A stretch of 64,000 nucleotides of DNA from Myxococcales bacterium (lineage in GTDB: Bacteria > Myxococcota_A > Bradymonadia > UBA7976 > UBA1532): the NCBI GenBank assembly GCA_020633465.1, contig JACKDN010000027.1:43546-107545 (forward strand), read 5' to 3'. The position numbers and the translations under genes are program-made. This document shows, in pieces, positions 42,366-53,385 of the stretch. How positions within the stretch are numbered: the first letter of the stretch is position 1; every line of letters starts with the position of its first letter. The notes under the pieces were generated by a model that was not told the origin of the DNA, made no database searches, and saw nothing but the letters and a program-made list of their open reading frames with translations.

Positions 42366-44276
42366 ATGCCCGACAGTGATCCGCCCCCGCCGGTCAGCGG
42401 TCTCGACGAGACGATCGCCGCCCTCGACGCCACGGTCGACGCGGGCGGCCTGCGGCTGGACGGCGCCAGCCGCGTCGAGCCCTCGCTGGCCAGCGCCGAC
42501 ACCGCCGAGCGCCGCGCCCTCGAGGCGCTGACCGAGCTGGCGAAGCAGCGGGGCGGGCCGCCGGTCGAGATGGGCGAGACGCTCGGCGAGGGCGGCATGG
42601 GCGTCGTGCGCCTGGCCGTCCAGCCCGAGATGGGGCGGACGGTGGCCGTCAAGACGGCCCGCGAGGGCGCCGCGCTCAGCCGCAGCGCGACGCTGTCGAT
42701 GCTGCACGAGGCCTGGATCACCGGCGCCCTCGAGCATCCCAACATCGTGCCGGTGTACACGGTGTCGGTCGACCCAGAGGGGCGCCCGGTCATCGTGATG
42801 AAGCGCGTCGAGGGCACGCCCTGGAGCGAGCTCCTGGGCGATCCCGACGCCGTCCGCGCGCGCTTCGAGGCCGAGGACGCCGTCGAGTGGCACCTGCGCA
42901 CGCTGCTGCGGGTGTGCGACGCGCTGGAGTACGCCCACGCCCGCGGCGTCGTGCACCGCGACGTCAAGCCGTCCAACGTCATGGTGGGCCGCTTCGGCGA
43001 GGTCTACCTGATGGATTGGGGCATCGCGGTGGCGCTCGAGGACGACGGCACCGGGCGCTTCCCGCTGGCCGCCGACGCGCTGCAGCTGGCCGGCACGCCG
43101 GGGTACATGGCGCCCGAGATGCTGGGCGGCGCGTGGGCCCGCCCGCCGACGCCGCAGACCGACGTCTATCTGTTGGGGGCCACGCTGTATCACGTGCTGG
43201 TCGGCCGGCCGCCCCATCAAGGCACCACGTTGTCCGCGGTGGTGCAGGCGACGGTGGTGTCCGAGCCGTCGCTGCCCGAGGGCGCGCCGCCCGATCTGGC
43301 CGATCTGGTGCGCGCGGCCATGCGTCGGCGCCCCGCCGATCGCGTGCCCGACGTCGCCGCGTTCGCGCGGGCCATCGAGCAGCACCTGCGGCGGCGCGGG
43401 GCCGCGCGGCTGGTCGACGAGGCCGAGGCGCGGCGACGTCGGCTCGAGGCGTGCCTCGCGGACGCGCCGGATCGCGGCGACGTCTACGACCTGCTCGGCG
43501 CGTGCCGCTTCGGCTTCCAGCAGGCCCTCGCGGCGTGGCCGGGGCACGCGCGGGCGCGCGAAGGCCTCGACGCCGTGCACCTGGCCGTCGCGCGCTTCGA
43601 GCTGGATCGCGGCGACGCCGCCGCGGCCGCGGCCTTGCTGCAGAGCGTCACGCAGCCCCCCGCCGAGCTGGCCCGCGCGGTCGAGCACGCCCTCGCCGAG
43701 GCCCGAGCCCAGCAGGACCGCCTTCAGGCCCTCGAGCGCGCGCTCGATCCGGCCAGCGGCCGATCGGCCATCAACTGGTACCTGCTCGTGCCCATCCTCG
43801 CGGGCGTGTTGGGGCCGATCGTCGAGATGTACCTCGACGCGCGGCCCGGCGGCGGCGCCACGCACGCCCGCAACATCGGCCGCATGGCGACGTTGCTGGT
43901 GATCACCACCGGCGCCACCTGGTGGCTGCATCGCCGCGGCGTCCAGTCCTTCCACGCGCGCGGGCTGGCCGCGGCGGGCGTGGGCGTGTTCACGGCGCTC
44001 TTGCTCATCTCGCTCCTCGGCGCGCGCTTCGGCATCGATCCCACCCGCACCCAGGCACTGTATCTGCCCGTCGGCTTCGTCGCGGTCGGTCTGTTCGCCT
44101 TCCTGGCGCGGGCCGCGCTGTGGCCGGCGCTGCTGGCCTGGATGGCGGCCCTCGTCGCCGTCGCCTACGACAGCCGCCTGCTGCTGCCGGCGGTGGCCTG
44201 GTGCAATCTGGCGCTCGGCGTGAACATCTGGTTCCTGGGCCGCCGCTACGCCGTGGAGTCCCGGGCGCGGCGCTGA
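42366..44276 (+). CDS. polytopic Ser/Thr protein kinase
   Basis: Kinase domain (about residues 68-340) with intact catalysis: GEGGMGVVR, K96 in VAVKTA, H197-R-D199-VKPSN, DWG in place of DFG, APE. A helical segment (about 350-470) includes TPR-like and coiled-coil sequence; a C-terminal region of five or six membrane helices (about 475-630) follows. This places the kinase on the cytoplasmic side of a polytopic membrane part without an extracytoplasmic sensor, unlike the usual single-helix PknB form. Members of this group in myxobacteria may sense membrane state; that is inference. ATG 42366 is close to a TAGGCT -10-like sequence ending 9 nt upstream; no ribosome-binding site is seen. Confidence 0.8.
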   Translation: MPDSDPPPPVSGLDETIAALDATVDAGGLRLDGASRVEPSLASADTAERRALEALTELAKQRGGPPVEMGETLGEGGMGVVRLAVQPEMGRTVAVKTAREGAALSRSATLSMLHEAWITGALEHPNIVPVYTVSVDPEGRPVIVMKRVEGTPWSELLGDPDAVRARFEAEDAVEWHLRTLLRVCDALEYAHARGVVHRDVKPSNVMVGRFGEVYLMDWGIAVALEDDGTGRFPLAADALQLAGTPGYMAPEMLGGAWARPPTPQTDVYLLGATLYHVLVGRPPHQGTTLSAVVQATVVSEPSLPEGAPPDLADLVRAAMRRRPADRVPDVAAFARAIEQHLRRRGAARLVDEAEARRRRLEACLADAPDRGDVYDLLGACRFGFQQALAAWPGHARAREGLDAVHLAVARFELDRGDAAAAAALLQSVTQPPAELARAVEHALAEARAQQDRLQALERALDPASGRSAINWYLLVPILAGVLGPIVEMYLDARPGGGATHARNIGRMATLLVITTGATWWLHRRGVQSFHARGLAAAGVGVFTALLLISLLGARFGIDPTRTQALYLPVGFVAVGLFAFLARAALWPALLAWMAALVAVAYDSRLLLPAVAWCNLALGVNIWFLGRRYAVESRARR

Positions 44277-44503
44277 CGCCGTCGGCCGGGCGGCGCGACG
44301 CTCGGGGCGATCGGCGTGTCTGTCTCGTGTGATGGACGCGCGGCTTGCCTCGCCGCTCGACCTCGGGTATCAGGCGGTGGCGGGGGCAGCCGCACGCTGA
44401 CGCCAGAGCCGAGCATGAAGCCGCAGCGACCCCAGAACCGCCCCCTCTCGCCGTCCGCGCTGCCCACCTCCGCCTCGCCCGCCGCGGCGATGGGCGGTGC
44501 GGC

Positions 44504-48245
<3,742 letters not shown>

Positions 48246-48250
<5 letters not shown>

Positions 48251-48282
48251 CGTTTGAATTACCGTAACGGCCGTGTTACACG
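48246..48282 (+). promoter_or_regulatory. operator region of the ArsR-type regulator
   Basis: Two direct copies of CGTAACG (48246-48252 and 48263-48269) are followed by the 11-bp palindrome CGTGT-T-ACACG (48272-48282), which ends 8 nt before the GTG at 48290. The patch is AT-rich for the genome. TTGAAT at 48254-48259 may be a -35. The overlap of operator and likely promoter suggests autorepression. Confidence 0.5.
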
Positions 48283-48289
48283 TTTGGCC

Positions 48290-48601
48290 GTGAACGCGCT
48301 CGACGCCATCGGCAACCCCGTCCGCCGCGCCCTGCTGGAGCGCCTGCGCCCCGGCCCGCAGAGCGTGCAGCAGCTGGCCGACAGCTTCGACATCAGCCGC
48401 CCCGCCGTGTCGCGCCACCTGCGCCTGCTCGAGGACGCCGGCCTGGTGACGCACGCCGCGCACGGCCGCCAGAACCTGTACGCCCTGCGGGCCGAAGGCT
48501 TCGCCGAGGTCCGGGGCTACCTCGACGCGCTGTGGAGCGACGCGCTGGCGCGCTTCGCGCTGGCCGCCGACAACCTGCCCGACGATGGAGAGTCCCCGTG
48601 A
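48290..48601 (+). CDS. ArsR-family transcriptional regulator
   Basis: 103 residues: winged helix of ArsR type (ALDAIGNPVRRALLERL, SVQQLADSFDISRPAVSRHLRLLEDAGLV, RQNLYAL). No cysteine pair for metal sensing. Regulators of this subgroup that are linked with SRPBCC proteins (AHSA1-like) are common in actinobacteria and proteobacteria, and the two genes that follow are of that kind. Start GTG 48290 was chosen because the palindrome then lies just upstream and the protein starts like its relatives. The stop overlaps the next GTG (GTGA). Confidence 0.8.
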   Translation: MNALDAIGNPVRRALLERLRPGPQSVQQLADSFDISRPAVSRHLRLLEDAGLVTHAAHGRQNLYALRAEGFAEVRGYLDALWSDALARFALAADNLPDDGESP

Positions 48602-49044
48602 TCGAGCGCACCGTCGAGGTGGCGATCGGCCCGGCGCGCGCCTTCGACCTGTGGGTGAAGCGCGTCGATCTCTGGTGGCCGCCCGGGCACCGCGTCTCGG
48701 GCGAACCCGACGGCGCCCTGCACTTCGAGCCCGGCGTGGGCGGGCGCTTCTTCGAGCGCACCGCCAGCGGGCGCGAGCTGGACTACGGGCGCGTGGTCAC
48801 CTGGCAGCCGCCCACGCTGCTCGCCTACGACTTCTTCCTCGGCAGCGGCCCCGACGCCCCCACCCGCGTCGAGGTGCGCTTCGTCGCCGCCGGCGCCGGC
48901 ACGCGGGTCGAGGTGCGCCACACCCGGGGCGCCCTCGCGGCCGATCGCTTCGACACCACCGTGCCGCGCTACCGCGCCTCGTGGGATCACGTCACCGCCG
49001 CCTTCGCCGCCCACGCCCGAACGATCACGGAGACGCCTCGATGA
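48598..49044 (+). CDS. SRPBCC/AHSA1-type protein
   Basis: 148 residues; the START-like fold is visible as IERTVEVAIGPARAFDLWVKRVDLWWPPGH, HFEPGVGGRFFERT, LAYDFFLG and TRVEVRHTRG. AHSA1-like proteins bind small hydrophobic ligands; those next to ArsR regulators have no defined ligand. The start GTG has GGAGAG at good distance. The stop overlaps the next ATG as ATGA. The tight coupling with the regulator and the second SRPBCC protein implies that the three respond to the same compound. Confidence 0.75.
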   Translation: MIERTVEVAIGPARAFDLWVKRVDLWWPPGHRVSGEPDGALHFEPGVGGRFFERTASGRELDYGRVVTWQPPTLLAYDFFLGSGPDAPTRVEVRFVAAGAGTRVEVRHTRGALAADRFDTTVPRYRASWDHVTAAFAAHARTITETPR

Positions 49045-49457
49045 AGTACGCCGTGCGCACCCACATCGCCGCCCCGCCCGAGAAGGTGTGGCCCCTGCTG
49101 GTCGACGGGCCGGGCTACCCCGGCTGGAACCCGACCGTCGTGAAGGTCGAGGGCGACATCGCGCTCGGCGGCAAGATCAAGGTGTTCGCCGCCATCAGCC
49201 CGGACCGCGCGTTCCCGGTGAGGGTGACCCGGTTCGACGCGCCGCGGCGCATGGAGTGGACCGGCGGCATGCCCCTCGGGCTGTTCAAGGGCGTGCGCAC
49301 CTTCACGCTCGAGCCCGCGGACGGGGGCACCGACTTCGCCATGGAGGAGGCGTTCAGCGGGCTGATGAAGCCGCTGATCGCGAAGTCGATGCCGGATCTG
49401 CAGCCGGCCTTCGACGACTTCGCCGCGGCGCTGAAGGCGCGCGCCGAGGCGACCTGA
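49041..49457 (+). CDS. SRPBCC-family protein
   Basis: 138 residues of the polyketide cyclase/START-like fold: YAVRTHIAAPPEKVWPLLVDGPGYPGWNPTVV, then GGKIKVFA, MEWTGGMPLGLFKGVRTFTLEPADGGTDFAMEE and a C-terminal helix. It probably binds a lipophilic ligand. Third and last gene of the ArsR operon; the gene on the other strand ends 7 nt after its stop. It is not closely similar to the neighbour upstream, so the two are not a recent duplication. Confidence 0.75.
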   Translation: MKYAVRTHIAAPPEKVWPLLVDGPGYPGWNPTVVKVEGDIALGGKIKVFAAISPDRAFPVRVTRFDAPRRMEWTGGMPLGLFKGVRTFTLEPADGGTDFAMEEAFSGLMKPLIAKSMPDLQPAFDDFAAALKARAEAT

Positions 49458-49463
49458 TCCCGC

Positions 49464-51143
49464 TCACAGGAAGGTCGTCTCGACGCCGAACAGCGTGCGG
49501 CGCTCGATCTTGCGCAGCGGCGGATCGCGCACCACCGGGTACACCACCGCGACGGACAGCGGATCGAACACGAGGTGGACGCCGCCGCCGACCGCCCAGC
49601 GCAGGCCGGCGGGCCGCAGCTCGAGGAAGGGGCCGGTGGTGCCGGCGTCGTCGAGCACGGTGTCGTACAGCAGGATCGAGGCGCCGAGGGCCACGGACGA
49701 GCGCACGAAGCCGTCGAAGAACAGGGCCTCGCCCACCGCGGCCACGTTCAGCGCGCCCGGATCCACCGACACCCCGAACTCCACCGGCACCCACCAGTTG
49801 CGCTCGACGTGCAGGCCGGCGCGCCAGCGACCCCAGCGCCAGCCGGCGCGCACGCCCGCCCCGAGCGTGGGCACCAGCAGCGCGCCGTTCGCGTTGTCGT
49901 CGAGGGCCGAGCCGTGCCCCTCGACCGTGACGAAGGCGCGCGGCGCCTCGGCCTCCTGGGCGTCGGCCGGCGCCGCGATCAGCAGCGTCGCCAGCAGGGC
50001 GAGGGCCGGCCCGGCGCGGCGCCGGGCCAGGCCCAGCAGACCCACCAGCAGCGCCAGCGCGCCCGCCCCGCTGCCCGCCCCCGGCCGCGCGACGCAGCCC
50101 AGGTAGGGGCCGGCCGGCTTCTGCTTCGCGGTCGACAGGTAGGGGCTGTCGCAGTAGGCGTTCGAGGCGTCGCAGCACACCTCGGCCATCGCGGCGTCGT
50201 CGCCGGCCTCGATCGCGGCCGCGCAGGGCGGGTTGTACACCAGCCAGCCGCACAGATCGGGCTCGGTGGCCATGTCGTCGCATTCGGTGACGCCGCGCTC
50301 GAAGGGCGTCAGATCGTCGCGCAGCAGGGCGGCCGCCATCGCCTGCGCCAGCGCCCGGCTGCGCCCGCGGGCGCGCTCGACCATCGGCTGCACCGACGCG
50401 CGATCGCAGTCGTCGAGGGCGCCCGAGTGGGCCAGCCCGTCGCGGCTGGCACGCAGGGCGCCGTCGACGGCCTCGACGTAGTTGAGCACGTGCACGACGT
50501 GCGTGACGTCGGCGTTCCACAGCATGTGCGCGTGGGCGTCCTGCAGGGCGTGCAGGGCGCGGCCCAGGTACCAGGCGGTCAGCGAGACCGGCACCTCCAC
50601 CTGCCCGTAGTGGTCGACGTAGAAGGGTTTGGCCGCGATCTCGCGCGTCTGGAAGGCCGCCGCCGCCGCCATCAACTGCTCGCGGATCAGCGCGCGGGTG
50701 CCCTTGATCGCGCTCAGATCACCGGCGACGCCGTCGTCCTCGATGCCTCGCAGCGCGTGGGCGTACTGGCCGCGGGGATCGGGATCGGCGTGGACGCGGC
50801 GCAGGGCGCCGAGGTTGAGCGTCGAGTGTCCCTCGGTGTCGGGCGAGCGCACGCCGACGATGATCGACAGCAGGAAGTACTTCTGCTGGTCGTCCAGCCC
50901 CTCGGTGCCGGGCAGGGTGACGCTGCCCAGCAGGCGCCGCACGAGGCTGTCGTCGGGCAGCGTGAGGTCGGGCGCCTGATCGATGATGCCCAGCAGGGGC
51001 TCGAGGGCCTCCGTGGTGATGCGCTCGTGGCACGACTCGCTGGTCACGGTGTCGAGGTTGTACGCCTCGGCCGCTGTCGGCAGGGCGAGTCCGGCGACGA
51101 GGATCCAGAGCGCGGGGGGGAGCGTTCGAGTGAGACACCTCAC
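49464..51143 (-). CDS. phospholipase C/S1-P1-like protein with MYXO-CTERM-like signal, fused to a beta-barrel domain
   Basis: A signal peptide (ends AEAY) leads to a domain with CHERIT, GHSTLNL and RALHALQDAHAHMLW, the histidine layout of zinc-dependent phospholipase C/S1-P1 proteins. After Cys-rich sequence comes C350-VARPGAGSG, a hydrophobic helix and ARRR (to about 373): exactly a MYXO-CTERM sorting signal, which normally ends a protein. Here the frame continues: the basic cluster and ALALLATLLIAAPADAQ look like a second signal peptide, and the remaining 170 residues resemble the outer-membrane-type protein coded just upstream at 51140. Either a true gene fusion or loss of a stop. GTG 51143 overlaps the previous TGA. 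Confidence 0.65.
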   Translation of the reverse strand: MRCLTRTLPPALWILVAGLALPTAAEAYNLDTVTSESCHERITTEALEPLLGIIDQAPDLTLPDDSLVRRLLGSVTLPGTEGLDDQQKYFLLSIIVGVRSPDTEGHSTLNLGALRRVHADPDPRGQYAHALRGIEDDGVAGDLSAIKGTRALIREQLMAAAAAFQTREIAAKPFYVDHYGQVEVPVSLTAWYLGRALHALQDAHAHMLWNADVTHVVHVLNYVEAVDGALRASRDGLAHSGALDDCDRASVQPMVERARGRSRALAQAMAAALLRDDLTPFERGVTECDDMATEPDLCGWLVYNPPCAAAIEAGDDAAMAEVCCDASNAYCDSPYLSTAKQKPAGPYLGCVARPGAGSGAGALALLVGLLGLARRRAGPALALLATLLIAAPADAQEAEAPRAFVTVEGHGSALDDNANGALLVPTLGAGVRAGWRWGRWRAGLHVERNWWVPVEFGVSVDPGALNVAAVGEALFFDGFVRSSVALGASILLYDTVLDDAGTTGPFLELRPAGLRWAVGGGVHLVFDPLSVAVVYPVVRDPPLRKIERRTLFGVETTFL

Positions 51144-51709
51144 AGGTCGACCTCCGCGTAGACGTGGGCCCGGTACTGGATGTCGACCAGGGGGATGGCG
51201 CTGGGCTCGGGGATGGCCACCAGCAGGGTCAGGGGGTCGACGCCGAGGACCCAGCCGTCGAAGGGCCAGCGGAAGCCGACGGGGCGGATGTCGACGTAGA
51301 AGCCGGCGGCGGGGCCGTCGACGTCCAGCTCGGTGCCTTCGAGCAGCACGGCGACGCCGGCCCCGAGGCGCGAGCGGAGGCGGCGGTCGGCCATCAACAG
51401 CTCGCCCTCGGCGCCGATGAGCAGCTGCACCAGGAAGTCGATGTCGCCCTCGAGATCGAGCTGCTGGAAGAGGTTGCCTTCGACGCCCACGCCGGCGCCC
51501 CAGTCGCCCCAGCGATAGACGCCGTGGCCGCCGAGGGCCACCGCGCGGAACGGGCGCTGGGGCTCGCCTTCGGCGCCGCTGTAGGGCGAGACGGCCAGCT
51601 CGCCGGCCAGCGCCCAGGGCTCGGCGGCGTGGGCCGACGTCGCGGCGAGCGCCGCGATCAGCAGCGCCGCCGGCACGCCGGATCGGGGACTCGGTGGGAT
51701 CACGGCCAT
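51140..51709 (-). CDS. outer-membrane beta-barrel-like protein
   Basis: 189 residues: signal peptide (AALLIAALAATSAHAA), then alternating beta strands with aromatic belts: ALGGHGVYRWGDWGAGVGVEGNLF, FYVDIRPVGFRWPF and GVDPLTLLVAIPEPSAI, ending in VYAEVDL. The C-terminal half of the next gene (49464) has the same strand order, with LELRPAGLRWAVGGGVHLVFDPLSVAVVYPVV, so the two are paralogous. No recognised pore family; the small size (about 8 strands) points to a simple barrel or surface protein. ATG 51709 has CGGAGC upstream. The gene overlaps the next by 4 bases. Confidence 0.6.
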   Translation of the reverse strand: MAVIPPSPRSGVPAALLIAALAATSAHAAEPWALAGELAVSPYSGAEGEPQRPFRAVALGGHGVYRWGDWGAGVGVEGNLFQQLDLEGDIDFLVQLLIGAEGELLMADRRLRSRLGAGVAVLLEGTELDVDGPAAGFYVDIRPVGFRWPFDGWVLGVDPLTLLVAIPEPSAIPLVDIQYRAHVYAEVDL

Positions 51710-51858
51710 GCTCCGGGCTGGTTCGGCCAATGGACGGTCGACGACGGGGATGCGTCCGTCAAGGCGCGCGTCGCGAGGTCGTCCGAACGGCCGGCCGGCC
51801 GACGGGCGACCGAGGCGCACCCGGTGACGCCGGGCCCTCGGACGGGCAGACTGGGCGC

Positions 51859-51915
51859 ATGACGCCCAACTGGTTCATCGGCGCGCCCATCGCCGGCGCG
51901 GTGCTCGGCGGGTGA
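51859..51915 (+). pseudogene. 18-codon fragment, perhaps the start of an RNA 2',3'-cyclic phosphodiesterase-like gene
   Basis: ATG 51859 opens MTPNWFIGAPIAGAVLGG with TGA at 51913-51915. The first residues resemble the N-terminus of 2H-phosphoesterase proteins in deltaproteobacteria (NWFIxxP), but everything after it is missing, and the DoxX gene begins on the other strand directly after. It may be a remnant after deletion or just a chance frame. Confidence is low. Confidence 0.15.
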
Positions 51916-51919
51916 CGCC

Positions 51920-52342
51920 TCAGGCGGTGGCGGGCCGGCCGGCGGCCGTGACCGGCTCGGGCCGGGCGTCGCGCGCCAGGACGCCGCGCCACGCGCCGCG
52001 GTAGCGCCACGCCAGGAAGCCGAGCAGCGCGACGAGCGCCACGGCCATCGCGGCGCCGCCGGGCGCGAGCAGCAGGTGGAAGGCGGCGATGTTCACGACG
52101 ACCGGCGCCAGCAGCAGCAGGGCGAGGGGGACGAACGCGTTGCCCAACAGCAGCGCGCCGGCCAGCACCTCGGTGCCCTTGATCAGCGGGAACATGTAGC
52201 CGGTGGCGGCCAGGGCGCCGAGGAAGGCGCCCGCCTCGGGCGGCTGCGGCGGCTGGGGCATGAAGCCGAGGAAGCCGTTGAGGCCGAAGACGAAGAAGAC
52301 GAGGCCGAGCAGGATGCGCGCGCCGGTGGTGGCCTTGGACAT
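51920..52342 (-). CDS. DoxX-like membrane protein
   Basis: 140 residues with four membrane helices; the N-terminal KATTGARILLGLVFFVFGLNGFLGFMP and the middle FPLIKGTEVLAGALLLGNAFVPLALLLLAPVVVNIAAFHLLLAP are those of DoxX-like proteins (DoxX/DoxD-like quinone-interacting or SURF4-like families). It may take part in redox control of the membrane. ATG 52342 has AAGGAG six bases upstream. About 90 bases upstream lies a perfect 19-bp palindrome, the likely operator. No TetR gene is adjacent in the window. Confidence 0.75.
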   Translation of the reverse strand: MSKATTGARILLGLVFFVFGLNGFLGFMPQPPQPPEAGAFLGALAATGYMFPLIKGTEVLAGALLLGNAFVPLALLLLAPVVVNIAAFHLLLAPGGAAMAVALVALLGFLAWRYRGAWRGVLARDARPEPVTAAGRPATA

Positions 52343-52429
52343 GGTGAACTCCTTGGTGCGAGGCGGCCCGCAGGCCGCGTGGTGTGACCCAAGGGACGAT
52401 CCGGCGGCCCGATGCGTGACGCTGTCGTT

Positions 52430-52448
52430 TGGAAACGAATCGTTTCCA
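52430..52448. promoter_or_regulatory. perfect 19-bp palindromic operator
   Basis: TGGAAACGA-A-TCGTTTCCA is a 9-bp inverted repeat around a single base. It lies between the divergent DoxX gene (start 52342) and the lipoprotein (start 52599), 87 bases from the former. The form is that of TetR-family operators; the regulator is not in the window. Confidence 0.65.
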
Positions 52449-52598
52449 GGTTCGTCGAGTGCAGCGGGCGCCGCGCGCGGCCGGCGGCGCCACCCGAGCG
52501 ACGTGCGCGGGTATGTGACGCGGGCCCGCGTTGACAGCGCCGCGGTGCTTCGGGCACACCGCCGGGACGCGGCGCGGACGCCGCCGGGGAGGGGAGCG

Positions 52599-53360
52599 AT
52601 GCGCAAGCTGATGCTGATGGCCGTGGTGATCGCGAGCGGCTGGGCCTGTGACGACGACGGCGACGGGGGCACCGCGGGCGACGCGGGCGCGACGCTCGAC
52701 GGCGGCGCGGGCGACGCGGCCGCGGGCGAGTGCGGCGTCGACTGTGGCCCAGGCGGCACCTGCGTGCTCGAGGGCGGCCTGCCCGCCTGCCAGTGCGATT
52801 CCGGCTACGAGCGCCAGGGCCTGAGCTGCGTCGACACCGCCGAGCCGCCCGGCGTGCCCGACGACTTCACCTGCCCGCCCCCCGGCGACCTGTCGAGCGC
52901 CGCCGCCACCCAGCTCGTGACCGGCGGCTGGGCCTACCGCCAGAACGACCGCAGCTGCGCGCTCGGCGGCGGCCGCGACATCTTCCGCTTCGGCGACGAC
53001 GGCATCCTCCGCCGCTACCAGCAGTTCGGCGACGACGCCACCACCGGCAACCTGGTCTATGGCTGCTGGGCGCTCACCAGCGAGGTGGACGGCGCGCTGA
53101 CGCTGGCCTGGGATCACGCCGAGGACAACCGCTGGCAGCTCAACTGCGGCATGATCGGCGGCCTCGAGGATCCCCCCTGCGGCGGCACCGTGGCCTACGA
53201 CGCCGACCGCGACGGCCTGGTGCTGCAGGACCAACTGACCAACGGCGAGGTGCACGTCATGTACGCCGTGCCCGAGACCTGCACCTTCTGCAACGACCAG
53301 CCCACCTGCTGCGACCAGCCGAGCTGGGTCGAGGCCGACGGCGACGCGCTCTGCGAGTAG
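52599..53360 (+). CDS. lipoprotein with EGF-like domain
   Basis: 253 residues: lipobox SGWAC (C17), an Asp/Gly/Ala-rich linker, an EGF-like domain (about residues 48-80, ECGVDCGPGGTCVLEG...CQCDSGY) and a beta-rich C-terminal domain with several further cysteines, ending CTFCNDQPTCC...GDALCE. The acidic residues DDD after the lipidated Cys could keep it in the inner membrane under the E. coli rule, but this rule may not hold here. Function unknown. TTGACA at 52531-52536 could be a -35, though no -10 is evident. The 3' end matches a fragment at 61193, on the other side of the restriction island. Ribosome-binding site GGGGAGGGGAG. Confidence 0.7.
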   Translation: MRKLMLMAVVIASGWACDDDGDGGTAGDAGATLDGGAGDAAAGECGVDCGPGGTCVLEGGLPACQCDSGYERQGLSCVDTAEPPGVPDDFTCPPPGDLSSAAATQLVTGGWAYRQNDRSCALGGGRDIFRFGDDGILRRYQQFGDDATTGNLVYGCWALTSEVDGALTLAWDHAEDNRWQLNCGMIGGLEDPPCGGTVAYDADRDGLVLQDQLTNGEVHVMYAVPETCTFCNDQPTCCDQPSWVEADGDALCE

Positions 53361-53385
53361 GGGCCGCGACGCGGTCAGGGGGCGG

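Noticed and set aside
51694..51915. 73-codon frame that includes the 18-codon fragment at 51859
   Set aside because: The upstream part overlaps the start of the beta-barrel gene and is arginine/glycine-rich without motif; only the last 18 codons bear any resemblance to a family.
52531..52560. TTGACA as promoter for the EGF lipoprotein
   Set aside because: The -35 is perfect, but neither 16, 17 nor 18 nt downstream is there a plausible -10.
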